Positions 1-14,484 of a stretch of 64,000 nt of DNA are shown piece by piece. The stretch lies in contig ML681963.1 in assembly GCA_007922195.1 (NCBI GenBank), forward strand, positions 52,833,918-52,897,917, in the 5' to 3' direction. This DNA is from Podocnemis expansa. Taxonomy: Eukaryota > Chordata > Testudines > Podocnemididae. A model generated the notes under the pieces. It made no database searches. It was not told the DNA's origin and saw nothing but the letters and a program-made list of their open reading frames with translations. Made by a program: the position numbers and the translations under genes. The first letter of the stretch is position 1. The number at the start of each line of letters is the position of its first letter.

Positions 1-1091
<1,091 letters not shown>

Positions 1092-1449
1092 TTAATAACC
1101 ACATGGAAAGACTTACAATGTGGTTCATGCATATAATCATATTTTAGCTCCTGTGTGTTTGTGTATCAGGACGCTCTCTCCTTTACACACACCACAAGCC
1201 AACATTGCTTTGTGCTCTTTCCAAGTGCAGGAAGCATTCGAGTGATAAGCAGGGCTGAGAGAACAGTGTTTAAAAAATTTAGCAAATATTCAAATTAAAA
1301 AATTAATCATAATATGACCGTGTATGTTCTGTGGATATTCAAACAGCCAAGCTTCACCAGCACAGATATTTACAAAAAGAAAAATATTCACAATTTAAGC
1401 CTGGATGTGTCATTATTCACTGAAGACCCAGTCCAGGAAATCTGAAATC

Positions 1450-1560
1450 TATTTAGATTGTAAGCTTTCAGGCAAGGACTAGCTCTAATTATGCATTTGT
1501 ACCATACAGGGGACAATAGGGTCTTGATCTTGTTGGGGTCTGTTACAAAGTAACATAACT
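1450..1560 (+). mobile_element. SINE tail fragment
   Basis: It has AGATTGTAAGCTTTCAGGCA, AGGACTAGCTCT and GACAATAGGGTCTTGATC, a diverged MIR-like SINE tail. Confidence 0.5.
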
Positions 1561-3234
1561 AGAACAGTAGTTGAGAAAATGAGGCACAGAAGAATTAGCA
1601 GCCTGGTTTTCTGGGACCCCGAGCAATCACAGCTTCTACTGACTTCCAAATAAAACCGTGAGCATTCCGTGCCTTCAAAAATCAAGCAGTAAGCAGCTTG
1701 TTTAATAGTGAATCAGTGAAGAGTTAGATATAGAATCCAGATCTTTTGATTACTAGTCCTGTACAGAGCTGGTCAGGTATCTTCCTTGCAAAATGCTGAT
1801 TTTTTAAAATGAAATGGTTTGTGGGAAAGGATCTGCATTGATAAGGCTCCCAATCTGAAAATTTGGGCATGAATTTTGAAATTGTCAAAACAGACATTTT
1901 CTAAATGGAAAGTTTTGGTTTTGGTCTTGAAACAACTTTTTGTTTGAAAATTTTAGCTAACTTACACTATGAGTAAAGTACAAAATAGCTTTTAAGAGGT
2001 CAGAAAGAAGCCCAAACACTCAAACTATTGAAATGCAACATTTTGACTGACCTGCTAAAATAAAGAAGTATAAGCCTGTTAGCTCAGGACAGTTTTTCAG
2101 ATTTTGACTTTTCAGTGCAATTCAGTATGGAAAAAAAATGTTTAAATCTTAAACATTCTCCCAAGACATGAAAACCATTTCCCACTCTGATCTAGTCCTG
2201 TGCTCTCCCCACAGACCACATTCCTTTCCTTAGAGAGGCTATTACTATATAATATCAATAACATTATCTGTTCTTGACCCTTACATACTCCTTGCCACAC
2301 CAGCAGATATCTATAGAATCACGCAGGCTGCTGTGAAATCTCTCCAGGGCAAAAAGGTGGCCTTGGCAGGCTGTACAGTGTTGTAATTTATCACATGTTT
2401 CTTTCAAAATTACTTTTCTCCCCCCAGAATCAAAAAAGAATCTTTCATTTGAAAGTGCAGTCTATTGTACAATGCAATTTAAGAACCGGGAGACTTAACT
2501 GTTTCAAGAGTCTTCCTCTGTACAACAGGCACCATTAAGCAGCTATGTTCTCACTCTCCCATCCCTCTGAATACATTTCAAAGTGTTAATAATCATCAAG
2601 GCTGGCATTTGCCACTATCACATCTTCAAGCATGACACCAGGAATCCATCTGAGACTCTCAGATGGAATTGATCAGGCAAATATTGATTCAGATACCTGC
2701 ACGCTTGCTAGACATCTTATCTTTACTGTGCGTGCTAAGTCTGCACCTTCTCAAGGGCACCAACTTCTGTGCTCCCTGCCTCTTCTGATCACTGAAGCTA
2801 CTCTGTGGGAAAATGAAGGTCTGATAGGGACCTGATTATTCCACCCCTCCATACCTGCTACTGTACAGCAACATAGCGTACAGCTTGCAAGGAACATGGG
2901 ACCTACAAAAACAAGTTGCTCTAAGTAGCCACTTGCTTTGCTTTACTTGTGTTTAAGTTGCATCCCTCGTAATGAACCACTTACAACATGCCTCTCCAAA
3001 GCTACTAGAACACAGAGAGGCTTCCAATGGAGCAGGCACCATAACAGCAAGTAGATAAGATGGAGGAAAAAATTTATGTAAAACTGATGTCAGTGCAGAA
3101 GAGAGGACCAAATGCAATCTGAGTAAGGAAGCATTTGTCCAAGGCAGTGTGTAAAAGCTGCTACCCAAACTTCTGAAACCACGAACCTCCTGAGCAGCAA
3201 AGTCCCCAGAGGGCATCCGGAGACATTTAGAGAA

Positions 3235-4830
3235 ACCATTGAATTATAGAAACTGGGAGGAACCATGAGAGGTCATCAAGTCCAGACCTCTGAACTCATG
3301 GCAACACCAAGTTCCCTTTTATGCCAGCCCTGACAGATGTCTGTCCAACCCACCCTTACAAACTTCTGATGATGGAGATTCCACAACCTGCCTAAGCAAC
3401 TTATTTCTGTGGTTTGTCATCCTGACAGTTAGGAATTTTTCCCTAATGTCCAACCTAAACCTCTCTTACTATAATTTAAGCCCACCGCTCCTTGTCCTAC
3501 CAGCAGTTGAGAAGAATAATTTTTCTTCTTCCTCCTCTTAACAACATTTTAGGTGCTTGAAAACTGTTATGTCCTCTCTCAGTCTCCTCTTATCCAAACT
3601 GAACAAACCCAGCTCTTTCAATCTTCCCTCATAAGTCAAGTGTTCCAGACCTCTAATTATTCTTGTTGCTCTTCTCTGAACCTTCTCCAATTTGTCCACA
3701 TCTTTCCTGAAATGAGGCACACAGAACTGTACACAATAGTTGAGGCCTAATCAGAGCCAAGTACACCAGAAGAATTACACTCGCATCTTAGTAGACTACT
3801 CCTGTTAATACATCCCAAAATGGTGTTTGCTTTCTTTGCAATAGCATTACTCTGACTCATATTTAGCTTGTGGTCCACTATGATACCCAGATCCCTTTCC
3901 TCAATACTCCTTTGTAGGCAGTCATTGCCCACTTTTTGTATGTGCAATGGATAGTTCTTTCCTAAGTGGAGTACTTTGCACTTGTCATTCTGTTTACCTC
4001 AGACCATTTCACCAGTTTCTCCAAATCATTTTGAATTGTGATCCTATCCTTCAAAGCACTTGCGACACCCCCAGCTCTGTATCATCCGCAAACTTTATAA
4101 GTGTATTCCTTATGCCATCATCTAAATCATTGATGAAAACAGTGAAAAGAACCAGACCCAGAACCAATCCCTGCAGTACCCTGGCTCATTATACTCTTGC
4201 AGCATGACGTGAACCATTGATAACAACTCTCTGGGAGCAGTTATCCAACCAGTTTTGCACCCATCTTATTGTAGCTCCATCCAGGTTGTACTTCCCTGGT
4301 TTGTTAATGACAAGGTGATGCAAAACCATATCAAAAGCCTTACTAAAGCCTAGATATACCACATCTACACTTCCCCTCTATCCACAAGGCTTGTTACCCA
4401 TCACAGAAAGTCAACAGGTCGGTCTGACATGATTTGTTCTTGACAAATCCATGCTATCACTCAACACCTTATTCTCTTCTAGATGTTTGCTAAAGGATTC
4501 CTTAATTATTTGCTCCATTATTTTTTCTGGCACAGAGGTTAAACTGACTGGTCTACAATTCCCTGGGTTGTCTTTATTTCCCTTGTTATGGATGGGCACT
4601 ATATTTGCTCTTTTTCAGCCCTTTGGGACCTCTCCAGTCTTCCATGGTTTTTCAAAGATAATAGCCAATGTCTCAGATATCTCCTGAGTCAGCTCCTTGA
4701 GTATTCTAGGGTGCATATCATCTGGCCATGGTGACTCAGGGAAACAGAGCTTCTTGAACAACTCTGGACAAAGCCTACTTGGACAGGTGACTAAAGCAGT
4801 GCCCTAGTACTTCCCTCACCTCCTGTAAGA
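3235..4830 (-). mobile_element. Degenerate CR1 LINE fragment, minus strand
   Basis: On the minus strand, pieces of CR1 RT appear in order from high to low coordinates. They are PDDMHPRILKELTQE near 4700, GNCRPVSLTSVPEKIMEQI near 4540, ERDLGIIVDHKLNMSQSN near 3870, and [22 protein letters not shown] with [14 protein letters not shown] near 3640. A 3' UTR follows to about 3240. Several frameshifts and stops separate the pieces. It is older than the CR1 at 27691-30613. Confidence 0.85.
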
Positions 4831-4941
4831 GGGTGCTAGTAATACTAACTAAGCAGAAGAGCTCTGACAGCTAAAGAACTACTAGGTCTTGTAGATTGCT
4901 ATAGGATACTAACTCCTATTGCTCAGTCCCAGTTGTCTCAA

Positions 4942-6440
4942 TGGCTATGTCCACACACAGGCACTTAAATCAATTTAACTTCAAGTGATCTAATTGAATC
5001 GCTATAAAAATCATTAAATTGATTCAAGTTAAATCGATTTAACAGGTCCACACCAAAAAACTCAAATGGAACTAGCATGTCCAGGGACAGAACTTGCCTG
5101 TTCAATTTAGGAGAGGGGCACCCTGGGAGGTGTGGCAACATGGCCCCCTTGCAGGGCCATGTTGCCACCCAATCCCCCACCCGGCTCTCCCCAGGAGAGC
5201 CAGTGAAAGGGGAAAAGTATCCCCCACCAGCTCTGGGTTCTCTGGGGCGAGGAGACATCCCCACAGACTGGCTGCAGCCTTGAACTCAATTTTAAAAGGG
5301 ATAGCCTTGAACTCAGCCAGACTTGGGGGAGAAGTGACCCCCATGCCCAGCTTCCCAACCACTAGCTGGGTGGCGAGGGAAGAGACCCCCATGTGCTCGG
5401 CTCCAGGCATGCTTGCTGGGCAGCAGGAGAAGGGATCCCCGTGTGCCCAGCTTCCCCTGCACTGGCTGGGCTGTGGGGAAAAGGGAAGGGACCCTGCACT
5501 CCTGGCTTCCCCAGAGTTAGCCGGGCAGCAGCAGGGGAAGGCACCCCACACTCCTGGCAAGCAAGCCAGGTGGCAGAAAAGGGACCTCACACACTTGGTG
5601 CTCCCGCTTCTATCCAGGTGATGGGGAAAAGAGCTCCCTGCACCTGGCTGCAACATGCTTACTGGTGCCAGGGGAAGGGACCCCCACAGGCCGGCTAGAG
5701 CCGCGCTAGCCAGGCTGCCGGGAATGCACACCCGGCTACCTGCACACTCACCAAGTGGTGGTGGAGGGGTGACACCCATGCCCAGCTTTTTCAGTGCTTG
5801 CTGGGCAGCAGGGGAGAGGGCACCCCCGCACCCAGCTCTTCCAGTGCTCGCTGGGTGGCAGGGGAAATGGGACCCCTGTGCTGGCTTTTTCAGTGCTCGC
5901 TGGCTGGTGGGGGAGACAGGATCCCCATGCCTGGCTTTAGGTGCAGCACACACTTAAAGCTGGGCACGGGAGTCCTATCTCCCCCACCAGCCAGCAAGCA
6001 CTGAAAAAAGTGGTGTGGGGGTCCCCTCTTCCCCACTGCCCCACAAGCGCTGACAAAGCCGGGTGTGGGGGTATCCTCTCTCCCGCTGCCTGGCGAGGGT
6101 GCAGGGAGCCAGGGGTGCATTTCCCACAGCCTGGCTAGCGTGGCTCCAGCCAGCCTGGAAGTCTCTTGCTCCCGCACTGGCAAGCGCGCCTGCAGCCAGG
6201 CGCAGGGGTGTCTTCTCCCCACTGCCTGCTCAGCGCTGGGGTAGATGAGTGCCAGGGTCCCTTCCCCACTGCCCAGCTAGTGGTGGGGAAGCTGGGCACC
6301 AGGGGTCTCTTCCCCAGCCTCCTGGCTAGCAGTGGGGGAGCTGGTGCAGGGGTCCCTTCCACCCTCACCTCCCTGGCCAGGTTTCTGAAACCTGGCCCTT
6401 CCTTCCAGGGTGCCATGCACCATGGGAGGAAGGTCAAATA
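4942..6440. mobile_element. GC-rich non-autonomous DNA element
   Basis: The left end GGCTATGTCCACACA matches the terminal repeat of the MITE at 41619-42766. It is followed by TTAAATCGATTTAA-type palindromes (4960-5045). The interior is very GC-rich, built of imperfect 55-65-bp units (TTTTTCAGTGCT, GCTGGGCAGCAGGGGA). A mirror-inverted switch near 5945 gives a large fold-back (about 5885-6020). The right terminal repeat could not be found, so the right limit is approximate. Open frames across it on both strands are compositional. Confidence 0.6.
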
Positions 6441-6927
6441 GTGTTAAATCAAAAGAACCATTATATGAAAATAACATGTCCGTACAGTGTTATATCAATA
6501 TAATGGTCTCGATCTAACCCTTGTTTCATTTTCAGCCCAGGTTTTATTGAGTCACTGTAACTTTTCTTGTTTTGAAACAATGGAGCTTGTCGTTTTGAAA
6601 CAAGAAAATGTTGTGTGTTCCTAACAGTTTTTCTCCCTCTGCTGCAACAGGTTACTTACATTTATAGACAGATTCTAAATGGCAGGATTTGCAAAACTGG
6701 AAGTGTCTGAAGGAACAGATCAGGGGGTTCCTCTAGAGCAGAGGACTTTCAGACTGCATGCTGTTCACTTGTGGTCTGCAGAGCACTTGCTCATGACCTC
6801 TGGAGAGCTTGTTGATTATATGGTGCTAGCCTTCATTCCTAGCTGCCAGATTGCATTAGAGGAAACTAAAATAAGGTATGTGAAACACTGTTTTAGGATC
6901 ATTCCTTTATGTAGGTGCCCCGAGATG

Positions 6928-7340
6928 ATATGCAACGGTCAATGGGAAAGGAGGGCAAGCCACAGTGGGAGGAGAAAGAGGTGGAAGTTGGTCAATGTGA
7001 GGTGAAGGACAGGTCAATGAGAAGAGGCAGTGAGGGGGCTGGGCAAAGGGAAGGGAAGACAGAGGCCACTGGGAGGAGAAGTTAAAGGAATTGGCCAATG
7101 GGCAGAGGTGGGTTTGGTCAATGGGCAGAGAGGGCAAGTGCAATGGGAAGAAGTGGTGGAGGCTGCACAATGGTATGACAGGGCCAATGGGAGGAGGAGG
7201 TGGAGACTGGCCAATGGGAAAGCAGAGGAGGAGATAGGGACTGAGCAATGGCAGGGCAGGGCCAATAGGAGGAGGAGATGAACGGGCCAATGAGAGAGCA
7301 GGGGAGGCAATCGAAGGAGGAGGAGATGGGGACTAGGCAG
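6928..7340 (+). repeat. CCAAT-rich degenerate minisatellite
   Basis: About a dozen imperfect units of 25-40 bp contain GGCCAATGGGAGGAGGAG or a variant. The plus strand carries many CCAAT boxes in one orientation. Confidence 0.75.
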
Positions 7341-7715
7341 TGAGGGGCTGGGCAGGGGAATCAGAGGGCAGTGATTCACAAGAGACACTCTCTATATTAA
7401 CTCCTTGTCTTCTCTGCTTGTGAACACCTCCTCTGAAGTCCCACCCCCCCATCCAGGCCGTATGTTTGTGTTCTCTGTGTTTCTACAGAAAGGGCAATGT
7501 TTTCTATCCATCTTGACAAGACTTTCCCACTATGGATGTGAGGCCACCCCTCGTCCTATGTTTTACCTCCCTCTCTGTGGTCAGTTTCCAGAGCTGCTGC
7601 TCATTCCCTCCCCCTTCCCCCCGCCCATGTGGCAAACACAAAGAGGCAGGCCGTGTGGGATGCCACATATACCAGCGCAACCCCTTCCCAGGTCACATTC
7701 TTATATAATACATCA

Positions 7716-8057
<342 letters not shown>

Positions 8058-9744
8058 TCATGTTGGAGCACAAGAGCTGGCACATGGCCTCTGCATTCCA
8101 CTTAAACCCTCAAAATGGGAGTGTGTTTCATTCTAGGTGAGCAGCTCTGGATTTAACCCAACACTGGGCCTTGTTTTCCATCACTGACATTAGATTAATG
8201 TGAATGTAAACTGACATCAATGCTACCAAGTCAGAATGGAGGCATTTTCTCCTCCTTTTGGACTGGTATAAATGACATGAAACGTCAAACCCCGTAGTTC
8301 TCCAGCATCCTCTCTTCTTTCCAAGAGCCACCCCCTTTAGTGCCATGTTTTGTATTCAAGTCTATATTGCACTCTCTCTCAGACCTGCTCCATTCAGTCA
8401 GCTTTTGAGACAACGCATGTACGATCTACATGACGAAATGATGAGGCAAAAAGATCAACAAACTGCAGAAACCACTGAAGTGCATCCACCTCTGAGGTGC
8501 AGACCAGCAAACAAATGGCATGCTGCACCTTGCAAAACAGGACATGAGGAATCTGAGCCAAGGAAACCAGAGGCAAAAGCTGCCCCTTCTGAAGAATTCC
8601 AGTCTGTTCCATTTAGAGCTAGCTTTTAAAAGAGTGTCTTTCAAGAAGACCCAGATATAATTAATTGCTTGAAATTCACTTTATTTGCTTTAGTGGAATG
8701 AGGAAGGATTCATGCTACTGGGACTTCTGCTATTTCTGAATTGCTAATCAGAGTGAGTGAGACACAATATCTTACTAAGGGACTATGGGAGAATGGTTAA
8801 GCTGCCAAATGGAAGGACATTTGTTGTTAAAGTTGACAAAACATTCTGAAGAAAAACATTTTTCATCAATTTTTTCAGGTTTCTGCCAAAAAAGACACCC
8901 TCCATATCATGTTGTTTTGTTTATAACAGCCAACAATAAAAAAAAAAAATATACAGCTGATCCCCACTGTTAGTTGACATAAACAGAAAAAAAAGTGTTG
9001 AGAAAAAACAGAAGATACAGATAGAAAGGGACATTTTCTTGTTCAGACTTCTGGACGGTGAAAAGCCATTTTTCATCAAAATGTGAATGAAAACTGTTTT
9101 GACTAGCTCTGTTTGTTGTGGGGTATGAAGCCAATCACACTTGAACTCCTGGTTTCAGAAGCTATAATATAGGTATTTAAAACCAATGCATAGGATGCTG
9201 CACCATCCCTAGAAGCTCATGAGCATACTCTCGCTACCCATTTATAGAGAAATAGATGTGTTTATCTCACACAGCCTGTCTTCGATGCAAGTACATTATA
9301 ATCACATCCCCACCCCCGCCCCAGCAGTATTTTGCAGCTGTTGTTCTCAAGCCAAGGAGGTGCATATAAGGCATAGAATAGTGATTCTGTTCTATATAAA
9401 GTCTACTATAACTTATGAGCACCCCAATGAGCCAGACAATAGAGACTATTTTCAAAATGCAGTGCCTCTATGATATGTACATGGGCAAAGGCGCAAGAAA
9501 TCATGGGCACATGTTCTGATTCAGGCTGGTGAGTGCAAAACACCCATGTATACACTGAAAAGGGAGCTTACACAAGTCAAGTGACCATTTGCATGTGCAA
9601 TCATCTGTTCTGTACATGATGCAAATGTGCATTTGCTAAGGTCTTTACCTAACTGTACCACATATACTCTGCAGATAGAGCAGATGGTTTTATACGTGAA
9701 ATCTGGGGAAAGCAGTTTACTGCACAGCTACAGGGGGTTCAGCC

Positions 9745-9990
9745 TGCCAGAGAGGCAACATAGTCAGGTGAGCAAGGGACTAAACTGGAAATCATGAGAT
9801 CCTGGTTTTATTCTTTGCTCTACTAGCACTGATCTATTGAGTGACCTGAGTCACTTCCACATTCTGTGTCTGTTATTGCCTGCCCTTCATCCTTCTTGTA
9901 TGGATTGTAAGCTCTTTGGGGTAGGGGCTGTCTCTTAGCATTAGTATATGCACAGCCTAGTATAATGGGGCCCCAGGCTCAGCTGAGGTT
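9745..9990 (+). mobile_element. MIR/CORE-like SINE with tail
   Basis: A tRNA-like head with GATCCTGGTTTTATTC is followed by GTGACCTGAGTCACTTCC and the tail block ATTGTAAGCTCTTTGGGGTA, then CAGCCTAGTATAATGGGGCC. It is the most complete SINE copy in the window. Confidence 0.7.
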
Positions 9991-10172
9991 CAGAGGCACT
10001 AGTGTGATACCAATAAATTAGCAATGCACTGGGGTTAAAGTATAATCTGGAGGGCCCTGGACTCCTCGTAATCAGTGGGCCCTTTTTCCATACTGTCCAG
10101 GCCCCCTTCCCACATGTGTGGGCCCCAGCCCAGGAAAGATGAGTGCACAGGATGTGGAGGAATGCAGCAGGG

Positions 10173-10382
10173 CAGGGGTTTCAAACTCAAATCACCATGA
10201 GGGCCTCATGAGGACTAGTACAGGGCCACATAAGGACTACTACGTTAACCCGAGGGCTGCACCACTGAAACCTTTTCATACAATGATATTGCAAATATCT
10301 GTAACAACGGTGTCACTGCAGGCCACAGAAAATAGCTTTAGGGATCATATGCAGCCCACAGATGATGTATTTGAGACCCCTG
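10173..10382. mobile_element. hAT-type MITE
   Basis: The ends CAGGGGTTTCAAACTCAAAT and ATTTGAGACCCCTG are inverted repeats. The flanks CAGCAGGG (10165-10172) and GAGCAGGG (10383-10390) give an 8-bp duplication with one mismatch. Confidence 0.75.
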
Positions 10383-10392
10383 GAGCAGGGGG

Positions 10393-10402
10393 NNNNNNNN
10401 NN
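10393..10402. other. Assembly gap, 10 N
   Basis: Ten N bases inside a GC-rich region. The true length is unknown. Open frames that span it cannot be trusted. Confidence 0.99.
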
Positions 10403-11986
10403 TCCTCTGCAGCCATGGGGAGCTGGGGTACCCCAATCAGGCCCAGCCCGAGGGAGAGAATCTGCCATGCTGCTCCCTGCGCCAGTCCCAGTCCCAGCCC
10501 CAGCCCTGGCTCACCATGCCACCCCAGGGCCTGTGCTGCAGAGCTGGAGCAGTCTTGGCCCTGCACTCCTGGCTCCTGCTTCTCCTCCAGCCCAGGCCTG
10601 CCCCCGGGGACCCTTACTTGGCCACCAGAGCAGAGCAGCACCTCACAGGTTGCTCCTCCTCCCTGAGCCTGCTCTTACTGAGCATGTTTGGAGGGGCTGA
10701 ACAGGCTCAGTCACAGCAGGCTCATGGGCAGGAGTTTTAAAAGCTCCCAACCTGGGGGAAGCTTCATGCCTACCGGAAGACTGTGTTTTCCGGCCATCAG
10801 GAAGCTTTCCCCAGGCTAGAGCTTTTAAAACTTTACAGGGGTAGTAGCTGAAATGCACCAGAATGCAGCATTCTGGCTGCTGTTTCTATTTTTAGGGGCC
10901 CTGGAATGCTGCCCCCCTAAAAATGGTGGGCCCCAGAATGGCATTCTGGTGCGTTCTGGCTTACTTTAACCCTTGGTAACACAATTAGTTGAATAGTCAC
11001 CAGATCCACTGAGATGTATGCAAGTTGAGGTGCCGACCATCAGGTTTGCAGCTCTACTTCAATGCCCTCCTATGCTCCAGGGTGCCTGCTTCTGCAAGCA
11101 ACTCTTGTGTTATAGCAGTTAGATCAGAGAAAACCCAGCAAGCAAGCACCATTGCAGCTTCCCAGCAATGCTATCAGGCTTGTCTAAAGGCTGATGCTTT
11201 GCAAGGCACATATTCTCTACAACTTCAACCACAGCCAACAGCAGAGGCTGGATCACTGGATGAGCTGCTTGATGAAGTGTCGTTGGCATATGAACAGGGC
11301 ATAGGACCAATGTACAAGGAGATCAGCCAGGTGACAGGAGTGACCAGCTATGCTCTGCAATTTTCTTAAAAGAGTCCAGACCTTACTTTCTAATGATTCT
11401 GTTCTGCCACAACTTTCTGGGTTGAGAATGGAACTGCTATGCCTTTATAGTGATTTTGATTTTGTGTACAGGGCTTGGAACAATGAAGGCTGGTAACCCC
11501 GGTTGAAAGGACGGGAAACTGGGCTCCCAGGAATATAGGAGAATACAAAAAACTGTGGAGGGGGGCTGATAAATACCAGTGCTGAGGGATTTAATTTTAG
11601 CAGATTTAGTCCACTGGCTGATACCATGCAAGAGTGGAGAAATATAATTACACAGGTATGTTTTTATTACTGTTGTACTTGCATGGCTCAGAAGTCACAG
11701 AATAAATTTAAAAAAAACAAAACCCAAACCTGAAATGCCTCTTCAAAATACCTTATTTAAAATACAGAATAGATGGATATTAGTCCCTGTGCATGGAGAC
11801 TGGGAATTCCAGTAATACAAATTAAAAGAAGAAGAAGAATCTGATGGTTCCAGAGAATGAGCCTTTTATATTTGGTTCTCAATTTGACCATGGTTCAGGT
11901 CATCATGATTAAAAATGGTCACCATAGACAGCGGTCTGGCATCCCAGGAGTGAAATAAGTTGGAGATCTTAGTCCAACTCCTAGTA

Positions 11987-12471
11987 CAGTGGTTTTCAAC
12001 CAGTGTGCCATGGCACACTAGCTTGCTGTGAGAGCTTTCCAAGTTTGTCATGAATTTTGTACAAAGGTAATGAAAATCAATGTAAAACAAACATTGTTTC
12101 ATCTCAAATAATATTCTATCCAACCAAAATTACATCTCATAAAACTCATGAAAATTAATCATCAAATTAAAAGTGAGGTATCGATCTTCTGATTCTAAAA
12201 TGTGAACATTCTGAACACAGGTGGCCAAAAGGGCAATTTTGAGATGATGTACATTTTTTTTTCTGGTGGATCTGAAACATTAATCATTTGATCCTTCTTT
12301 AACTTGCTGTATGTACTACACTGCAAATCTCTGTAGTAAGACCATAACCATAGTAAATGTAAGTAAATGTGTTGTTTATGAGCAATCAATTAATTGAAAA
12401 AAGTGGGTGTGCTGTGGAACTGTTTGTTTCACTGAAGTGTGCCATGTTACTGAAAAGGCTGGGAACCACTG
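11987..12471. mobile_element. hAT (Charlie-like) MITE
   Basis: The terminal repeats CAGTGGTTTTCAACCAGTGT and GGCTGGGAACCACTG are hAT/Charlie-like. The 8-bp flanks TCCTAGTA (11979-11986) and TCCTAGTG (12472-12479) differ by one base. The subterminal GTGTGCCATGGCACACTAG is a short palindrome. No transposase is present. Confidence 0.88.
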
Positions 12472-12495
12472 TCCTAGTGGACAAATATACCAAGC

Positions 12496-12517
12496 AAAAA
12501 AAAAAAAAAAAAAAAAA
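12496..12517 (+). repeat. A-tract, 22 bases
   Basis: A pure run of A directly downstream of the hAT MITE. It may be the tail of a lost retrocopy or simple slippage. Confidence 0.9.
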
Positions 12518-12703
12518 GCCAAGAAAAACTGGACTCCCTCAGAAGTCACAGCAGAGGTACAGCAGTCAGGATTGAATGGGCCACGGAGAGATGGACCCCC
12601 TCATTTCATTTCAGGGTGGAGGTGTGCCAGTGGTGCAAACAGGGATAGGCAGAGGGATTAACCAGAGCGCTATACCTGGCACCTCCAATTAGCACACAGT
12701 TCA

Positions 12704-12979
<276 letters not shown>

Positions 12980-13229
12980 TCAACAGGTGTTTCTATAGTG
13001 CACATGACCCCAGGGTACAAAAGCCTGTTAATGTCCCTGCTTCCAAAAACAGCAGTTCAACTTTCCTCTCCAAAAAAGGGGACTGAAAAGATTAGAGCAT
13101 TGACTCTAGAGAGGAGAGAAACGTGTGAAAAACAGGAGAGAATTAGGTTCCACTAACACCCACCGCTTCTGCAATGGCAGGAAACTGATGAGGTGAGATA
13201 TGCCCATATGATCACAGTGAGGGATCCCA

Positions 13230-13420
13230 AGTCCCATGCCACAGAGGACGACAGAAAATTAATCAGGGTCAGGAAGAGCCTTTCCCTGGGGACAGGTCAT
13301 CCTGTATCTGCAGCATGTCCTGAACCTTCCTCTGAAGTAGCTGGTACTAGTTCCTGTGAGTGACAGGATACTGAATTAGATAGACCCTGGTCTCATCTGA
13401 TATGGCAATTTGTATGAGCA
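13230..13420 (+). mobile_element. CR1 3'-end fragment
   Basis: The terminal segment resembles the common CR1 3' end: GACAGGATACTGAATTAGAT, then an ACC...GGTCTCATCTGATATGGCAA-like tail. It is old and diverged. Confidence 0.55.
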
Positions 13421-14162
13421 GAAAGATTCTCACTCTTATCCTGATGGTGTATTGCCAAAAGAGAAATCAAAACCAAACCAACAACAACAGCTAAAGCCAT
13501 CCAGAAAGAAAAGCTCTTCTCCTCCCATTTACACCACTTCCCCAAAATACTAGGTGTCACAGTTTAAAGTAAAGAATGAAGCTGTGAAGTTTCACCATGC
13601 CACATTTGTTAAGTATGTAGGGACAGCAATGGATTATTCAGCATCTCCCTCGCACCTACACACTCATGAAACTTACTAATTCAAAGTTCCACAGAGGGCT
13701 CCAGCTAGATAATTTCCATGCTGAAATTCAAACACCATTACAAAACTTTCATTTATGGGAAAACCTCTGCTACAAAAATAGTGACAGCAGCTTTTGCAGA
13801 TACGGGAAAGGTGGGATCCTGACTCTCAGACCTGGTCACATAAACCATCAAATGAAGTTAACAGGCTAAAGTAACATCAAGCAACAAATAAAAACCTCTT
13901 GCATTTACACAGCTTCTTTTATCCAAAGTTCTTGATGCACTTTCCAAACATTAAGGGCCAGTCTGTGATATCCAACCTGTTGCTGGGTGTTACTTTAAAC
14001 TAGGCAGACACTGAAATCAATGGGGCTATTAGTGGATTAAGTAAATGCTCAGCTTTAGAGTAACACAATCTGGATTCTAATGTGTTGCAATTGCATTGTA
14101 ATTCCCTCAGTGACACTGGTACTGCCCAGCAGCCCAACAAAGTTATTTCATTAAAAACCCTA

Positions 14163-14270
14163 ATAAGAACATACGAATTGCTAGACTGCTTCAGATTTGA
14201 GGTTCATATAGTTCTGTGTCTGACAGTGACCAGCAACAGATGCATCAGAGGAAGATGTGACAATGCCATA
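14163..14270 (-). mobile_element. CR1 3'-end fragment, inverted
   Basis: AAGAACATACGAATTGCTAG followed by a CTGTGTCTGACAGTGACCAG block matches the reverse complement of the common CR1 3' end. Confidence 0.55.
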
Positions 14271-14484
14271 CAGTAATGGAAGTAGAACAACCTGGTTCCC
14301 ACATTAGGTTTCTAATACTTCAAGATGGGGTGACACCATGAGGCCTGAGGGTTAATTTCCATTCCAAATTTTCTGTTGGTATTCAGTACTATTTCTCTGG
14401 ACTTGCTTGAAAACCATATAAATACCCAAACCCTTTTGCAGGGTTATTGCTTTTATGCAAATTGAACAAAAAATCCTAAAGATT

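Larger units (their letters stand above)
10032..10973. mobile_element. MITE with GGGTTAAAGTA ends
   Basis: The left end GGGTTAAAGTATAATCTGG and right end TTACTTTAACCC are inverted partners. The interior is GC-rich. It carries ATTTTTAGGGGCCCTGGAAT near the right end, a block shared with 45871-46654. A nested hAT MITE (10173-10382) and an assembly gap interrupt it. Confidence 0.65.

Noticed and set aside
5102..5953. Long minus-strand open frame of 283 residues
   Set aside because: It lies wholly in the GC-rich tandem units of a MITE, has open frames on both strands, and has only low-complexity Pro/Gly/Ala/Ser-rich sequence.
8345..8629. Plus-strand open frame of 94 residues with a charged C-terminal part
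   Set aside because: No recognisable domain, no splice or promoter evidence, and it lies in the intron antisense to the gene. It could be a decayed transposon piece, but I cannot support that.
10118..10666. Plus-strand open frame of 182 residues
   Set aside because: It runs through the N gap and through two MITEs, so the frame is artificial.
11025..11369. Plus-strand open frame of 114 residues
   Set aside because: It has no known domain, and nothing around it supports expression.
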